A DNA stretch of 64,000 nt. Source: an uncultured Vibrio sp. GTDB lineage: Bacteria; Pseudomonadota; Gammaproteobacteria; Enterobacterales; Vibrionaceae. Below, in pieces: positions 26,829-38,339 of the stretch. Position numbers and translations under genes: made by a program. Positions within the stretch are counted from its first letter, which is position 1. Each line of letters begins with the position of its first letter. The stretch covers positions 1 through 64,000 of the forward strand of contig NZ_OY776222.1 in NCBI RefSeq assembly GCF_963675395.1, read 5' to 3'. The notes beneath the pieces were generated by a model. That model was given only the letters and a program-made list of their open reading frames with translations. It was not told the origin of the DNA and searched no databases.

Positions 26829-26905
26829 GTAAATAGATTTGTGACAAAAATCACATTAAGTTCAAGGAAAGAAACTTGGCAGCAGGATGAGCTAAGGAGA
26901 ATAAA

Positions 26906-26933
26906 AAAGGCACAACTTGTGCTGTGCCTGATG
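26906..26933 (-). terminator. terminator of luxPQ
   Basis: On the minus strand AGGCACA/TGTGCCT forms a stem followed by TTTTTTA, 23 bp after the luxQ stop. Confidence 0.8.
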
Positions 26934-26955
26934 TTTGGTGATATTTTTATTACGC

Positions 26956-29522
26956 TCAGTCGTCTAAGAATCGCTGTTTATAATCCAAAAGTGCAGCGTG
27001 GAACGCATTCTCTTTAATCGGTTTGAGTAAGATGTAATTCGCTCCCGCTTCCATAAACGCATCACCAGTTTCTTTTGCGGTATCAGCCGTGCAAGCATAA
27101 ATTGGCGTACCTAATTTCAAATTTCGGCGAATCTCTTTTGTGGCTTCTATACCGCCTAAATGAGGAAGTTGGTTATCCATCAATATCAAATCATAGGTAT
27201 GGTGTTTTAACCGCTCGATTGCCTCAAGCCCATCTTTTGCCCAATCAACCTGCATTTCGTATTTATTACAAAAGGCTTTTAAAATAAACGCATTGGTATG
27301 GTTATCTTCAACAAGCAGGACTTTCAACGTTTCACTGAACAAATCCTCAGGATTGATATGTCGGTTTGGTTTGTTTGCATTCAAGATACGCTCACGGTCT
27401 TTCACTGGCAATGTCACAACAAACGTCGTTCCAACCCCTTTTTGACTTTGAACTTGAACATTACCGTCTAACATATCAACCAAACTCTTGACGATCGTCA
27501 GTCCTAAACCACTACCACCATATTCACGCGTTGTGGTTTCCTCTTCTTGTACAAACGGCTCAAACATCTGATCAAGTTTATTCGGGTCGATACCAATACC
27601 CGTGTCGGAAATTTCAACCACTAGCACGCTATTTTCAGCTCCTTCAAACTGCTCTAATTCCGCGCTCAGCCGAACACTTCCTGATGGGGTAAATTTGACA
27701 GCGTTACTAAGTAGGTTAAACATGATTTGGTTGAAACGAACCTGATCAGTAAACAGAGCCAGCTTCGGATCTAACTGGTTCTCGATGACCAGATCCACAC
27801 CTTTGCTTTCACAAATCGGACGATAAATATTCTCTAAAGTACGAACGGTATCAGTGAAGGAAAACGAGTGTTTTTGAATATTAAATTTCCCTTGCTCGAT
27901 TTTTGAAAAGTCTAGGATATCATTCAAAACAGCGAGCAAGTGCTCACCACTATGGCGAAGCACATCTATCTGATTACTTTGCTCTTGTGATTTAACGGAT
28001 CCTTTCAATAACTGGGCGACACCTAAAATCCCATTTATCGGCGTTCGAATTTCGTGACTCATCTTAGCCAGAAAATCAGCACGAGCTTGAGCGGATTTTT
28101 CTGCTTCTTTTCTGGCGACATTACTTTGCTTCTCAGCCTCGATAAGGGTAGTGATATCTTGCCCTTGAACAATAATGCCACTGAGATCGCCTTCAACAAG
28201 AATGGGAGATAAGTTCCAGCGATACACTTTGTCGCCAATCGGTACATTCACCCCAGTAAGAGTTGCCCCTTGCGACGCCATACGCAGGTGAGGAAGCAAC
28301 TTTTCCTTAAAGTTCTCAAACACGGGAGGCATGGTCTTATTGTCCTTTTCAAGCACCAGCTCTTTTCTCGCCGCTGGGTTGATTTGTATCAGAACTCCGG
28401 CTTCAGACCACACCATGATCGGCGATAAAGCAAAGTTAAACAGGTCACGGAATGAGCGTTTTTGTGCTTCAAGCTCTTCAAAAGTGTTTTCTAACGTAGT
28501 ACCGATATCATCAAACTCTTCGATATCTGACCCGCCAAATCGCTCAAACCCTTTTTCTTCGCGAGCTGAACGTGTGTACGACATTAAGGAGTCAAGTTGT
28601 TCTGCTACTTTATTCTCTATCCACTCTTTGGTCAGTAAGGCGATCAAGATCATCCCGATAACCGAAGCCATCATCGCCAAAAGATGCTGAACCTGCAGGG
28701 TAACGACGCTTTGATTATCCTGAACCGTCAGTAGAGATAAATCGGTATGAGCCGCATTCACCTCAATTGGCGTCTTAATAATCAGTAGTTGGTCGAGCTT
28801 CTCTTGAGATTCTCTACGTTTCAGAACATCAAATATTTTGTAAGACTCATCGCCAGCCAACGAGTTGGCTAGAGGTAAGTTATTGGAGATGAGTACAACA
28901 TTATCGACGTTACCTTCGTTCTTCAGCCTTTCCATCAAGCCAAAGTTGTTGTCCAAAACGACAACATTGTATGAGTAACCCATCACTTCGCCCGTTGTGG
29001 GTTCAAGTACCGGGACTCTTCTAACCAGCAAGTGACGAGCGCCCATTGGCGTTAGTGACGTAATGTAGTACCAGTTATTGGTGAATGTGACGCTATTGGA
29101 AATAGTATCGAGTATCGAGTCATCAATGCCATAAAAATGGGCGTTACCGTCATCCCAGATAATGCCTTGATGGTTAGTGAGGAAGCGAATTTCAGGCGTG
29201 TGTGCAGGATCACTCTGATCAATGCTGAGAAAAAAGAAATTCAAGGCTTCTTCGTCACGCTGACTATAAAAATCAAGCACCACATCACTTTTAGAGTTGC
29301 TGTCATGGTGGATTTGAATCGCAGCGAAATGGCTGTCGAAAATATTCAGAATCAGGGCAGATGTTTGTTGCTTTGTCCTGTCAACTTCCTGCCAAATAAT
29401 CTGTTTGGAGAAGTAATAACTCTGAACGAAGATGCCTAAAATTATCGGAGCAAGAACGAGAATTATAATTTTAGTTATGAGCGTCGACAAAGAGCGACGC
29501 TTTCTAGTTGATGTATTTGTCA

Positions 29523-29523
<1 letters not shown>
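26956..29523 (-). CDS. luxQ: AI-2 quorum-sensing hybrid sensor kinase LuxQ
   Basis: LuxQ is a membrane kinase/phosphatase that reads LuxP-AI-2 and feeds the LuxU-LuxO phosphorelay. TM1 is near 15-37, the periplasmic PAS-like sensor spans about 40-280, and TM2 is near 280-300. They are followed by a PAS region and HisKA with phospho-His in FLAKMSHEIRTPINGIL (about 490). The ATPase has SDTGIGI and GGSGLGLTIVKSLV. A C-terminal receiver has Asp in LILMDNQLPHLGG. The start is ATG 29523, sharing one base with the luxP stop (TGATG). Confidence 0.96.
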
Positions 29524-30650
<1,127 letters not shown>

Positions 30651-30841
30651 TCACTCTATTTATTATCTAGCCGAGTCATCCATTACTTGGGCGTGTTGAA
30701 CTATTGTAATCTACCTTTCACTCAGTACTGGTTTCACTATCATTTTCTTCGTATTACATTATGCGTCAGATGAATCTTACATAACAAACGAATATTGCAC
30801 AGCATTTTATTACACGGTAAAAGTACATTTTAGGTAAAAAG

Positions 30842-30868
30842 AAGCCGCCTTTAAAAAATCAGCGGCTT
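30842..30868 (-). terminator. terminator after the GIY-YIG gene
   Basis: AAGCCGC/GCGGCTT stem with a T-rich tail on the minus strand, 31 bp beyond the stop codon. Confidence 0.75.
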
Positions 30869-30898
30869 ATCGTCAGTCAGTGTTGTGCTTTGAGTGGA

Positions 30899-31228
30899 TC
30901 ATGTGTTGGTATTTAACGACGGTTCGGTCAATATCAAGCGGTGTTTTTCATCTAGGCCAAGTGACGCTTTCGACGCAACTAATAACTCTTTTTTCTTTTT
31001 CGCGAGTTGCTTTATAAAATACTCAGCTTTCATCGCCACGCTCTTAGAGTCAAATCTCATTGTCCATTCCAGAACTAATGGACCTTTACCTTTTAGCGCC
31101 TTGGCACCTTTACCATCCTGATGCTGTTTAAACCGACGTTCAATATCATTGGTTACACCACAATAAAGGGCATTGCGGTTATTCCGTATCAGATAAACAA
31201 ACCAAACTTGTTCCACACTTTCAGTCAT
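30899..31228 (-). CDS. GIY-YIG nuclease superfamily protein (YhbQ-like)
   Basis: This 109-aa protein has the GIY-YIG core: VYLIRNNRNALYCGVTNDIERRFKQH, with Tyr, Gly, the catalytic Arg in ERRFKQH and a later Glu (KAEYFIKQL). It belongs to the small UPF0213/YhbQ type linked to DNA repair, although its in vivo role is unclear. The ATG at 31228 shares its first base with the yceH stop (TGATG), so translation is coupled. Confidence 0.85.
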   Translation of the reverse strand: MTESVEQVWFVYLIRNNRNALYCGVTNDIERRFKQHQDGKGAKALKGKGPLVLEWTMRFDSKSVAMKAEYFIKQLAKKKKELLVASKASLGLDEKHRLILTEPSLNTNT

Positions 31229-31872
31229 CAAAGTAGAGATTCTACCTGGGCTTTCAGTGCATCGAGCTCTTCTCTAAGCATTGCCACTTCTTGCTCTAAC
31301 TGACTAACTCGATCTGAGCTCGGTGACACTGCCGCGGTTGGCTCGATTGCCGCGGCATCTACTTCACCACAGAATAAATGCATATAGCGAGATTCACGCT
31401 TACCAGCCTCTCGTGGCAGTTTTACGACTAATGGCCCTTTTTCTTCACTCGCCATATGCTCAAGAACGTTTTCCACCTCTTTAACGTCGCGGAAAGCCGT
31501 CAGGCGGTTAGTTCGAGTGCGAATTTCTCCAGGCGTCTGAGCACCACGCAACAGCATGCAGCATACAATGCCTTTTTCTTGCTCAGAAAGTTTCAGATCA
31601 CCAAACTCTGTATTGCAAAAACGGTGTTGATACTTGCTCACTCGGCTATTAAACGCACTTTCGTCACTGACGAGTCGACGTTCAATCAGCGCATCTACCG
31701 CATCTAATACATCAGACTCGGACAACGACATAACCGGCTCACGATTGCTTTTTTGATTACATGCGTTGGTAAGTGCATTCAGACTAAGGGGATAAAGATC
31801 GGGAGTTGTCACCTCTTTCTCGATCAGGCAACCAATTACTCGTGCTTCTATTGCCGTTAGCTCAACTTTCAT
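31228..31872 (-). CDS. YceH family protein (DUF480)
   Basis: The 214-aa protein opens with the family signature [30 protein letters not shown] (residues about 5-34). It contains two winged-helix units and ends in a heptad coiled coil ([20 protein letters not shown]). Members are DNA-binding-like proteins of unknown function. The RBS AAGGAATGC precedes ATG. It is the first gene of a two-gene unit with the GIY-YIG gene. Confidence 0.88.
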   Translation of the reverse strand: MKVELTAIEARVIGCLIEKEVTTPDLYPLSLNALTNACNQKSNREPVMSLSESDVLDAVDALIERRLVSDESAFNSRVSKYQHRFCNTEFGDLKLSEQEKGIVCCMLLRGAQTPGEIRTRTNRLTAFRDVKEVENVLEHMASEEKGPLVVKLPREAGKRESRYMHLFCGEVDAAAIEPTAAVSPSSDRVSQLEQEVAMLREELDALKAQVESLL

Positions 31873-32029
31873 AATGCATTCCTTATTATTTTTTGCATTT
31901 GAATTTTATACTCAAGTCACTTCAAGGTATCAGATTGAAATCTGAACGGTTTTGAAATCACTTGGTTATAAGGTAGTCAGGCTAAAGCATAGACTAAGAC
32001 CTGACTCCTTTTGTGAATTGGGTTAGGTC

Positions 32030-32248
32030 TTAATGCTCAGAGAGAATAGGTACTTTTCTCAGGTTGCCATCTTCATCAATCATCATTATTTTCGAACGAT
32101 TGAGTTCAACTTCCGTAAGTTCGAGTTGATTGCGCGCATTGATATATGCTGTTTTTAACTTCTCAGCCAAAGAGCTCGTGACTTGTTCACTATCTTGACT
32201 GTCGACTTGCTCCGCAGTGTTACGAGAGTCCATATCAAGTGTCATCAT
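32030..32248 (-). CDS. small hypothetical protein, about 72 aa
   Basis: It is Glu- and Gln-rich and helical (TSSLAEKLKTAYINARNQLELTEVEL region), ending in a strand-like DEDGNLRKVPILSEH. The frame extends upstream to a TTG at 32287, but no start has a good RBS. I chose the first internal ATG pair (32248). Amino-acid composition favours coding. No family is recognised. Confidence 0.45.
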   Translation of the reverse strand: MMTLDMDSRNTAEQVDSQDSEQVTSSLAEKLKTAYINARNQLELTEVELNRSKIMMIDEDGNLRKVPILSEH

Positions 32249-32624
32249 TTTGTATTTAATGACGCTGATAATATAGTGAAGGTCCAATCATGACAACGCA
32301 TCGATTCATTCTACCCAGCGTTAAACACATATTTATCCATACTGAGTCGAAAAAGACCGTTGTACTCAGTAAATTTTCTGAATACTTGAGTATAGAACTC
32401 ATAGCAAATGAGTCGTTTCAGCAGCGAAGTAAACGTTGCTTGAAGGTACCGAAGATAAGGCTGAACCTGGCATGAACCCTCGATGATTTCCTTCTCTCAT
32501 ACACGAAACATATTGATTGGTCGAGAAGTGTTCAACTCATCATCGTGATTGATCTAAAGACTGTTATGCTACGGGATGTTGTGCTTTAATCGAGGAAGAT
32601 ATTCACAAATTAGGAAAGGGAACT

Positions 32625-32939
32625 ATGAGTAGCGTATTTGAAATCGTTAGCCAAGCTCGTCGCAAAAACAAACTGAAACGAGAGCTTCTTGATAACGAGA
32701 AAAAAGTTCGTGATAACCGCAAACGTGTAGACCTGCTGGAAAACCTTCTAGACTACATCAAGCCAGAGATGACTCACGACGACATTCTAGCGATCATCAA
32801 AAACATGAAAGCTGATTACGAAGACCGTGTTGATGACCACATCATCAAGAGCGCTGAAATCTCGAAAGCTCGTCGTGACATCAGCCGTCGTATTCGTGAA
32901 CTTACGGAAGAAGACAAGCAAACTAGCGGCAAGAAATAA
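32625..32939 (+). CDS. tmaR: TmaR (YeeX/DUF496), polar organiser of PTS enzyme I
   Basis: The 104-aa helical coiled-coil protein is clearly alignable with E. coli Yee[30 protein letters not shown] and [15 protein letters not shown]. In E. coli this protein (TmaR) forms polar clusters that sequester EI of the phosphotransferase system, and it is phosphorylated on Tyr72. The equivalent Tyr65 is present here in [17 protein letters not shown] precedes ATG. It is monocistronic, with a strong terminator. Confidence 0.92.
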   Translation: MSSVFEIVSQARRKNKLKRELLDNEKKVRDNRKRVDLLENLLDYIKPEMTHDDILAIIKNMKADYEDRVDDHIIKSAEISKARRDISRRIRELTEEDKQTSGKK

Positions 32940-32967
32940 ACACCAATAGTTCTGTTATAATTTGAAC

Positions 32968-33000
32968 CCCGAGTAAGATAACTTGCTCGGGGTTTGTTTT
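32968..33000 (+). terminator. terminator of tmaR
   Basis: AACCCCGAGTAAG..CTTGCTCGGGGTT hairpin followed by TGTTTTTG. Confidence 0.85.
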
Positions 33001-33071
33001 TGTCACCGATCAGAGTGGTGTGTACAATTGCACCAACGATATCCCAAACTTAACAACTGAATAAGCTTTCT

Positions 33072-34409
33072 ATGTCCTCAACTACGATCAGTCCTCAACC
33101 TACATTAGCCAAGCAATTGTTCTCGATGACATGGCCCATGCTCTTTGGTGTTTTATCACTGATGAGTTTTCAGCTTGTGGACAGTGCTTTTATCGGCCAA
33201 CTTGGCGTCTTACCTTTAGCGGTACAAGGTTTCACACTACCACTGCAAATGGTCGTGATCGGTATTCAGGTCGGCTTAGGTATCGCGACAACCGCGGTTA
33301 TATCTAAAGCACTAGGAGCCAATGAAACACGCTATGCTAAACAACTTGGTGGTTTAGTCCTAATGATAGGCTCGGTAGGGGTTGCGATAATCAGTGTGTT
33401 AATTTGGTTACTTCGCAACCCGATATTATCCATGCTCAGCGCACCGGATACGGTTATGCCAATCATCGATAATTATTGGCCATGGTGGTTGCTAAGCTCC
33501 TGGACCGGCGCCCTTCTCTACTTTTACTACAGCATCTGCCGAGCCCACGGAAATACCATGTTGCCTGGCACCATGATGATGATCACCAGCGGCGTGAACC
33601 TTGTTCTCGATCCGATCTTCATTTTTACCTTCGATCTCGGCATTAATGGCGCAGCGCTTGCGACAATTGCCGCGTTCAGTTTTGGTATTTTGGTCGTGGC
33701 TCCACGAGTCAAAAAGAACCATTGGGCCACAACGCAATGGCAAGACTTAAACGTAGTTAAGAGTGTCCGTTCTATCGGCAATATAATGGGGCCGGCGATG
33801 ATAAGCCAACTCTTGCCTCCTTTGTCTTCCATGCTGGCAACTAAGCTACTGGCTGGATTTGGTACGGCAGCCGTCGCGGCATGGGCGCTGGGATCGCGAT
33901 TTGAGTTTTTCGCCATTGTCTCTGTGCTCGCGTTAACCATGTCTTTACCGCCAATGGTAGGGCGATTGCTTGGCGCAAAAAACTATGATGATATTCAATC
34001 GCTGGTGAGTATTGCAGTTAAGTTTATTCTGATCTTCCAGCTCTTAATTGCAGTTATTACCTTTACTGTCGCGAATCCTCTGGCGTTATTAATGACCAGC
34101 GATATTCAGGTTGAGCAAGTGTTAGAAATGCATTTGATGATCGTCCCGATTAGCTTGGGCTCCCTGGGCGTATGTATGCTTATGGTTTCTGTCTGCAATG
34201 CATTAGGTAAGTCATACACGGCGCTAACCGTTTCGGCGTTACGTCTGTTCGTCTTTTTCCTGCCGTGTTTATGGATTGGCTCTCAGCTCGGCGGAATTAA
34301 AGGCCTTCTGCTTGGTGCTTGTCTCGGTAATATATGCGCGGGCATCGCTGCTTATCTCACTTATCGTCGCACTATCGCATCGCTGTCCGAAATGCATAAA
34401 GCGCACTAA
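33072..34409 (+). CDS. MATE-family multidrug/Na+ antiporter
   Basis: The 445-aa protein has about 12 membrane spans in two MATE halves. The first starts MTWPMLFGVLSLMSFQLVDSAFIGQLG, a DinF/NorM-like signature, with the Asp typical of cation coupling. The second half begins near GPAMISQLLPPLSSMLAT. It probably exports cationic drugs or metabolites against Na+ or H+. No linked regulator is seen. Confidence 0.88.
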   Translation: MSSTTISPQPTLAKQLFSMTWPMLFGVLSLMSFQLVDSAFIGQLGVLPLAVQGFTLPLQMVVIGIQVGLGIATTAVISKALGANETRYAKQLGGLVLMIGSVGVAIISVLIWLLRNPILSMLSAPDTVMPIIDNYWPWWLLSSWTGALLYFYYSICRAHGNTMLPGTMMMITSGVNLVLDPIFIFTFDLGINGAALATIAAFSFGILVVAPRVKKNHWATTQWQDLNVVKSVRSIGNIMGPAMISQLLPPLSSMLATKLLAGFGTAAVAAWALGSRFEFFAIVSVLALTMSLPPMVGRLLGAKNYDDIQSLVSIAVKFILIFQLLIAVITFTVANPLALLMTSDIQVEQVLEMHLMIVPISLGSLGVCMLMVSVCNALGKSYTALTVSALRLFVFFLPCLWIGSQLGGIKGLLLGACLGNICAGIAAYLTYRRTIASLSEMHKAH

Positions 34410-34441
34410 GTCGATAAACCAACAAGATCAGACATCACAAT

Positions 34442-34474
34442 AATGAAGCCCTCTATTATATTGATGGCTTCATT
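34442..34474. terminator. bidirectional hairpin between convergent genes
   Basis: AATGAAGCC/GGCTTCATT, nine perfect pairs, lies between the MATE gene (+) and the oxidoreductase (-). The flanks are only modestly T-rich. Confidence 0.55.
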
Positions 34475-34503
34475 CGTTAAGTTAAATACAGCCTTCTAAT
34501 ACA

Positions 34504-35487
34504 TCAAGCCGTTTTGTCCGCTGGAAAAACAACGCCAGTTTGTCTTCTGACTTCAGTCAGGACTTTCGCAACTGTCAATGAGCGTTGTTTAGTGCTCTCA
34601 TCAATCAAACCTAACTTAAGTTGTCCGGCAAAAGCTTTAGCTTCGTAAAACATGTGGTTTTCTATTTGTGGCAGGGTTAGTACTTCTTTCTCTTTACCAC
34701 GAAGAATGCGTTCGACGCCACGACCGGTGGATATCATGTCAACTAACACGCTACCCTGTTCACCCTGAAATTCACTTGGAATCAACGAGTCACTTACTTT
34801 TGAATGCAGAAGGTTAACGTTAAAATCGTCGTAGGCAAGCGTCACACTCCCGCACCCATCCACTCCTGACGGTAAGACAACCGCACTGGCCTGAACCTGG
34901 TTCGGCTCTCCAAACAACTCGATTGCAGCGCCCAGACAGTAATAGCCGATATCCATAATTGAACCGTTGGAAAATTCCGGATTGAACGTGTTCGGGTTCT
35001 CGCCGTTTAAATACTTTTGATAGCGCGATGAATATTGGCAGTAGCTGATCGTCGCATGTCTTAATGGTGAAATAGTCGGTAAGCTTTGTTTCAATACCTT
35101 AAAATTTGGTGTGTAAGGCGACATGAATGCCTCAAAAAGCACGACGTCATTTTGTTCAGCACACTTAAACATCTCTTGTGCAAGGGCGTAATTTGAGGCC
35201 ATCGGCTTTTCACAAATTACGTGCTTGCCCGCGCTTAGCATTTGTATTGCTTGCGGTGCATGAAGTGAATTCGGACTGGCAATGTAAACCGCATCAATAT
35301 CGGGATCCTTTCCCAAAGCGTCTAAACTGTCGTAGAAAGTCTCCGCATGGTATGGGGCACCAAATGAACGCGCCTTGTCAATATCTCTCGAATAGACGGC
35401 TTTGAGGCGAAACTCCCCCGTTTGTATCGCCGCTTCAACAAATTGTTGCGATATCCAGTTCGTGCCAATAATCGCGAGATTAAACAT
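34504..35487 (-). CDS. Gfo/Idh/MocA-family oxidoreductase
   Basis: This 327-aa NAD(P)-dependent dehydrogenase has a Rossmann start (LAIIGTNWISQQF, with a degenerate glycine pattern), then VYIASPNSLHAPQAIQML and the family motif CEKPMASN (Lys of EKP). The C-terminal beta-sheet domain includes DIGYYC. Substrates in this family are sugars, inositols or their derivatives, and cannot be told here. Confidence 0.85.
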   Translation of the reverse strand: MFNLAIIGTNWISQQFVEAAIQTGEFRLKAVYSRDIDKARSFGAPYHAETFYDSLDALGKDPDIDAVYIASPNSLHAPQAIQMLSAGKHVICEKPMASNYALAQEMFKCAEQNDVVLFEAFMSPYTPNFKVLKQSLPTISPLRHATISYCQYSSRYQKYLNGENPNTFNPEFSNGSIMDIGYYCLGAAIELFGEPNQVQASAVVLPSGVDGCGSVTLAYDDFNVNLLHSKVSDSLIPSEFQGEQGSVLVDMISTGRGVERILRGKEKEVLTLPQIENHMFYEAKAFAGQLKLGLIDESTKQRSLTVAKVLTEVRRQTGVVFPADKTA

Positions 35488-36301
35488 GTTATTTCCTTCT
35501 AATTTTGATCATAACGCCAAGTGACTTCAGCTTATCTAATCGATTTAAACAAGGTTTGCCTGATTACACAACGTCTGACAGCAAAAGGATAGTCGCGCAA
35601 CAGCGCATTCCATCACTTATAACCCAACCATGTGACAACGTAACTTAATATGTAATATTTAACGCTGCTAATCGTTGTTTTATTGATAAGCCTCAATAAT
35701 CTCACTTCGCAGGACTGGTAATTTGCAACGGTTCTGTGATTCGCTAATCCGAGTGATAATTCTGATTTTGTTCTTCTCGCAAACAATAAACCTAAACCCA
35801 CTATGGTTAATTGTATTTTATGAGCTATAAATCCCAGTTCATATTGTGATTTGCTGCAAAGTTTTGATATTAAATTTCCACCTCAGCCCACCATTTCAAC
35901 CCATACCTTCGTCTTAGTTAACAAAAAACATAATTACGACTTTTATGTTTACCTCCTGAGTTGCGTTATCGATTCACATCACACATTAATGTAATTAAAA
36001 GATAAAATTTCAAACAAAAATATTGATGGTAAACATTATCATCGCAAAATAAGTTTGCACTTTTGAAAATGTCAACACCTTAAATGCAATGTCTTAGTCA
36101 CACTAATCATCCATACATCCGCCATATAACAGTGATTTACACTGGATTTATTTTTCCTAGCAGAATAAGTCCTTCAACCGTAGAATCCGCCCCATAATTA
36201 TTACAACCCGATTTCATTACCACCAGACTCCTGCGCTCTACCGTAGAGGTAACAGCGGCGAGTATGGTTAGCCCCCAAAACGTGAAAGGTCCAATACAAC
36301 A
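35488..36301. other. 814-bp intergenic region upstream of the GAPDH gene
   Basis: I find no credible gene. The stretch is AT-rich in its right half, and the last 100 bp before the GAPDH ATG are GC-richer, with a short CTCTACCGTAGAG palindrome at 36236-36248. The length suggests a complex promoter or long leader for a highly expressed gene, but no specific site is evident. Confidence 0.5.
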
Positions 36302-37735
36302 ATGAGTCCAGAGAAATATCTCCAAGACTGGCAAACTAGCCAAACGATTGCTGAATCTATTTCCCCTCTAATTGGTAAGCTGTATCGTGAAAAAGGAATC
36401 GAAGTGGTTCTGTTCGGTAAGACGCTTATCAATGCCACAACTATCGACATTCTCAAAACTCACCGCGTAGCAAGACGATACACTGGAAGCCCTCTTTCTC
36501 TAGAGCAAACAATGCCTATCATTGAAGCACTATGTGAAATGAGCATTTCGTCTAGCCGCGTTGATATTGGTCATCTGGCAACTAAGTATTGGAATGAGCA
36601 CGAAGACACTTCTTCACTAAATGATTTCCTACAAACAGCACTTCAAGGTGCTCGTGATGCAGATTCTTCTCTGAAAGCTCGCGATGTGGTTCTTTACGGT
36701 TTTGGTCGCATCGGGCGACTACTAACTCGTCTTCTTATTGAAAAGAGCGGCCCTGGTTACCCACTAAGACTTCGTGCAATCGTTGTACGTGGTGGTAAAA
36801 AAGGCGACTTAGAGAAGCGTGCTAGCCTACTTCGTCGTGACTCGGTACACGGCCAATTCAATGGTAGCATCATCATTGATGAAGAGCGTAAAGCACTGAT
36901 TGTGAACGGCAACTTCATTCAAATCATCTACGCAAACAACCCAAGCGAAGTTGACTACACAGCATATGGCATTAATAACGCTCTTGTTGTCGACAACACC
37001 GGCGTTTGGCGTGATGCAGAAGGTCTGAGCCAACACTTAGCATGTAACGGCGCACAAAAAGTACTTCTGACGGCACCTGGTAAAGGCGATATCAAAAACG
37101 TTGTATTTGGTGTAAACGAATCTGTGATTCAAGAAGAAGACACCATCATTTCAGCAGCAAGCTGTACAACAAACGCAATCACGCCAGTACTGAAAGCGCT
37201 AAACGATAAGTACGGTGTACTTTCTGGCCACATCGAAACGGTTCACTCATACACTAACGACCAAAACCTGATCGATAACTTCCACTCAGGCGACCGTCGT
37301 GGACGTAGTGCATCTCTGAACATGGTTCTGACTTCAACTGGCGCAGCAAAAGCAGTAGCAAAAGCACTGCCTGAACTGGCTGGAAAACTAACAGGTAACG
37401 CGATTCGCGTACCTACGCCAAACGTTTCAATGGCAGTTGCAAACCTAAACCTAGGTGAAGACGTGGATCGTGATTCACTAAACGACTACCTACGTGAAAT
37501 GGCGCTAAATTCTGAGCTATCAGCACAGATTGATTACACAGACTCAACTGAAATCGTTTCAACAGACTTAGTTGGTTCTCGTCACCCTGGCGTAGTTGAT
37601 GGTCAAGCGACTATCGCACAAGACAAGCGTTGTGTACTGTACATTTGGTACGACAACGAATTCGGTTACAGCTGCCAAGTTGTGCACTGTATGGAACAAA
37701 TGATGGGTGTTCGTTACCAAACATTCCCTCGATAG
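36302..37735 (+). CDS. long-form glyceraldehyde-3-phosphate dehydrogenase
   Basis: The GAPDH core starts at GFGRIGR (133-139). The catalytic Cys288 is in SAASCTTNAITP, and WYDNEFGYSCQV closes the enzyme. About 127 extra N-terminal residues precede the Rossmann fold, giving 477 aa against 330-340 for GapA. The extension is helical and unlike GapA. Similar long enzymes occur in Pseudomonas and Vibrio and are usually assigned a gluconeogenic or NADP-linked role, which I infer here. Codon usage looks highly biased, suggesting strong expression. Confidence 0.9.
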   Translation: MSPEKYLQDWQTSQTIAESISPLIGKLYREKGIEVVLFGKTLINATTIDILKTHRVARRYTGSPLSLEQTMPIIEALCEMSISSSRVDIGHLATKYWNEHEDTSSLNDFLQTALQGARDADSSLKARDVVLYGFGRIGRLLTRLLIEKSGPGYPLRLRAIVVRGGKKGDLEKRASLLRRDSVHGQFNGSIIIDEERKALIVNGNFIQIIYANNPSEVDYTAYGINNALVVDNTGVWRDAEGLSQHLACNGAQKVLLTAPGKGDIKNVVFGVNESVIQEEDTIISAASCTTNAITPVLKALNDKYGVLSGHIETVHSYTNDQNLIDNFHSGDRRGRSASLNMVLTSTGAAKAVAKALPELAGKLTGNAIRVPTPNVSMAVANLNLGEDVDRDSLNDYLREMALNSELSAQIDYTDSTEIVSTDLVGSRHPGVVDGQATIAQDKRCVLYIWYDNEFGYSCQVVHCMEQMMGVRYQTFPR

Positions 37736-37844
37736 GTGAACATTGCTCCACAACGTTAACCACATGGTGTAGCGAACTATACCTCAACATTTGTTCTTTA
37801 TAATAAGCGCGAAAGCGCACTACTAATCTTAACTCCCCATTTAT

Positions 37845-37872
37845 ACGCCTGAGCTTCCCCTCAGGCGTTTTT
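37845..37872 (+). terminator. terminator of the GAPDH gene
   Basis: ACGCCTGA/TCAGGCGT stem, loop GCTTCCCC, then TTTTTT. Confidence 0.88.
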
Positions 37873-37997
37873 TATTCATACGATTTAACTTTCTTCAGGC
37901 TTTGACATTCCTCAGACATACTTACGCCTATTGTTCATGTTTCGTTCATATTCACAGGGGTAATCTGAACACATAGACGAATAGAGAGGTCAAGTTT

Positions 37998-38219
37998 ATG
38001 AATCGGATCATCGTTACAGCACTGGCACTGATTACAGGCCTTTTTGCTTTAGTATTTAGCCTCATCATGGCGATCCCATTGACCATCGCGGCACTGATTA
38101 CCGGAAAACGTATTGAGAAGCGCGTCAAGTACATGCAGAAAGAGATGCAGCAAGAATATGAATTTAATACTGGAAAAGCAGACGCGATAGAAGGCGAATT
38201 TGAAGAAGTTCGCCGATAA
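37998..38219 (+). CDS. small membrane protein, 73 aa
   Basis: One N-terminal hydrophobic hairpin (about 4-36, LALITGLFALVFSLIMAIPLTIAALITG) is followed by a charged, helical cytosolic tail (KRIEKRVKYMQKEMQQEYEF...EGEFEEVRR). AGAGAGG precedes ATG. It is short and monocistronic, with its own terminator. The function is unknown. Confidence 0.7.
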   Translation: MNRIIVTALALITGLFALVFSLIMAIPLTIAALITGKRIEKRVKYMQKEMQQEYEFNTGKADAIEGEFEEVRR

Positions 38220-38292
38220 GAGAATTAAAGTGTTTCTCAACCCCCTCGTCCCCAAAAGCTAACAAAGCTCCTGAGAAACTCCTTGCTTACAC

Positions 38293-38322
38293 CCAGCCTT
38301 GAACAAGCTGGGTGCTTTTTTA
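38293..38322 (+). terminator. terminator of the 73-aa membrane protein gene
   Basis: ACCCAGC/GCTGGGT stem around CTTGAACAA, then GCTTTTTT. Confidence 0.85.
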
Positions 38323-38339
38323 TGTTCTGGAAATCAAAT

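Noticed and set aside
32290..32475. 61-aa frame opposite the small hypothetical gene
   Set aside because: No RBS, unremarkable composition, and no terminator. It may be chance.
35613..35801. 62-aa minus-strand frame upstream of the GAPDH gene
   Set aside because: It has no RBS, and its composition is typical of random AT-rich DNA.
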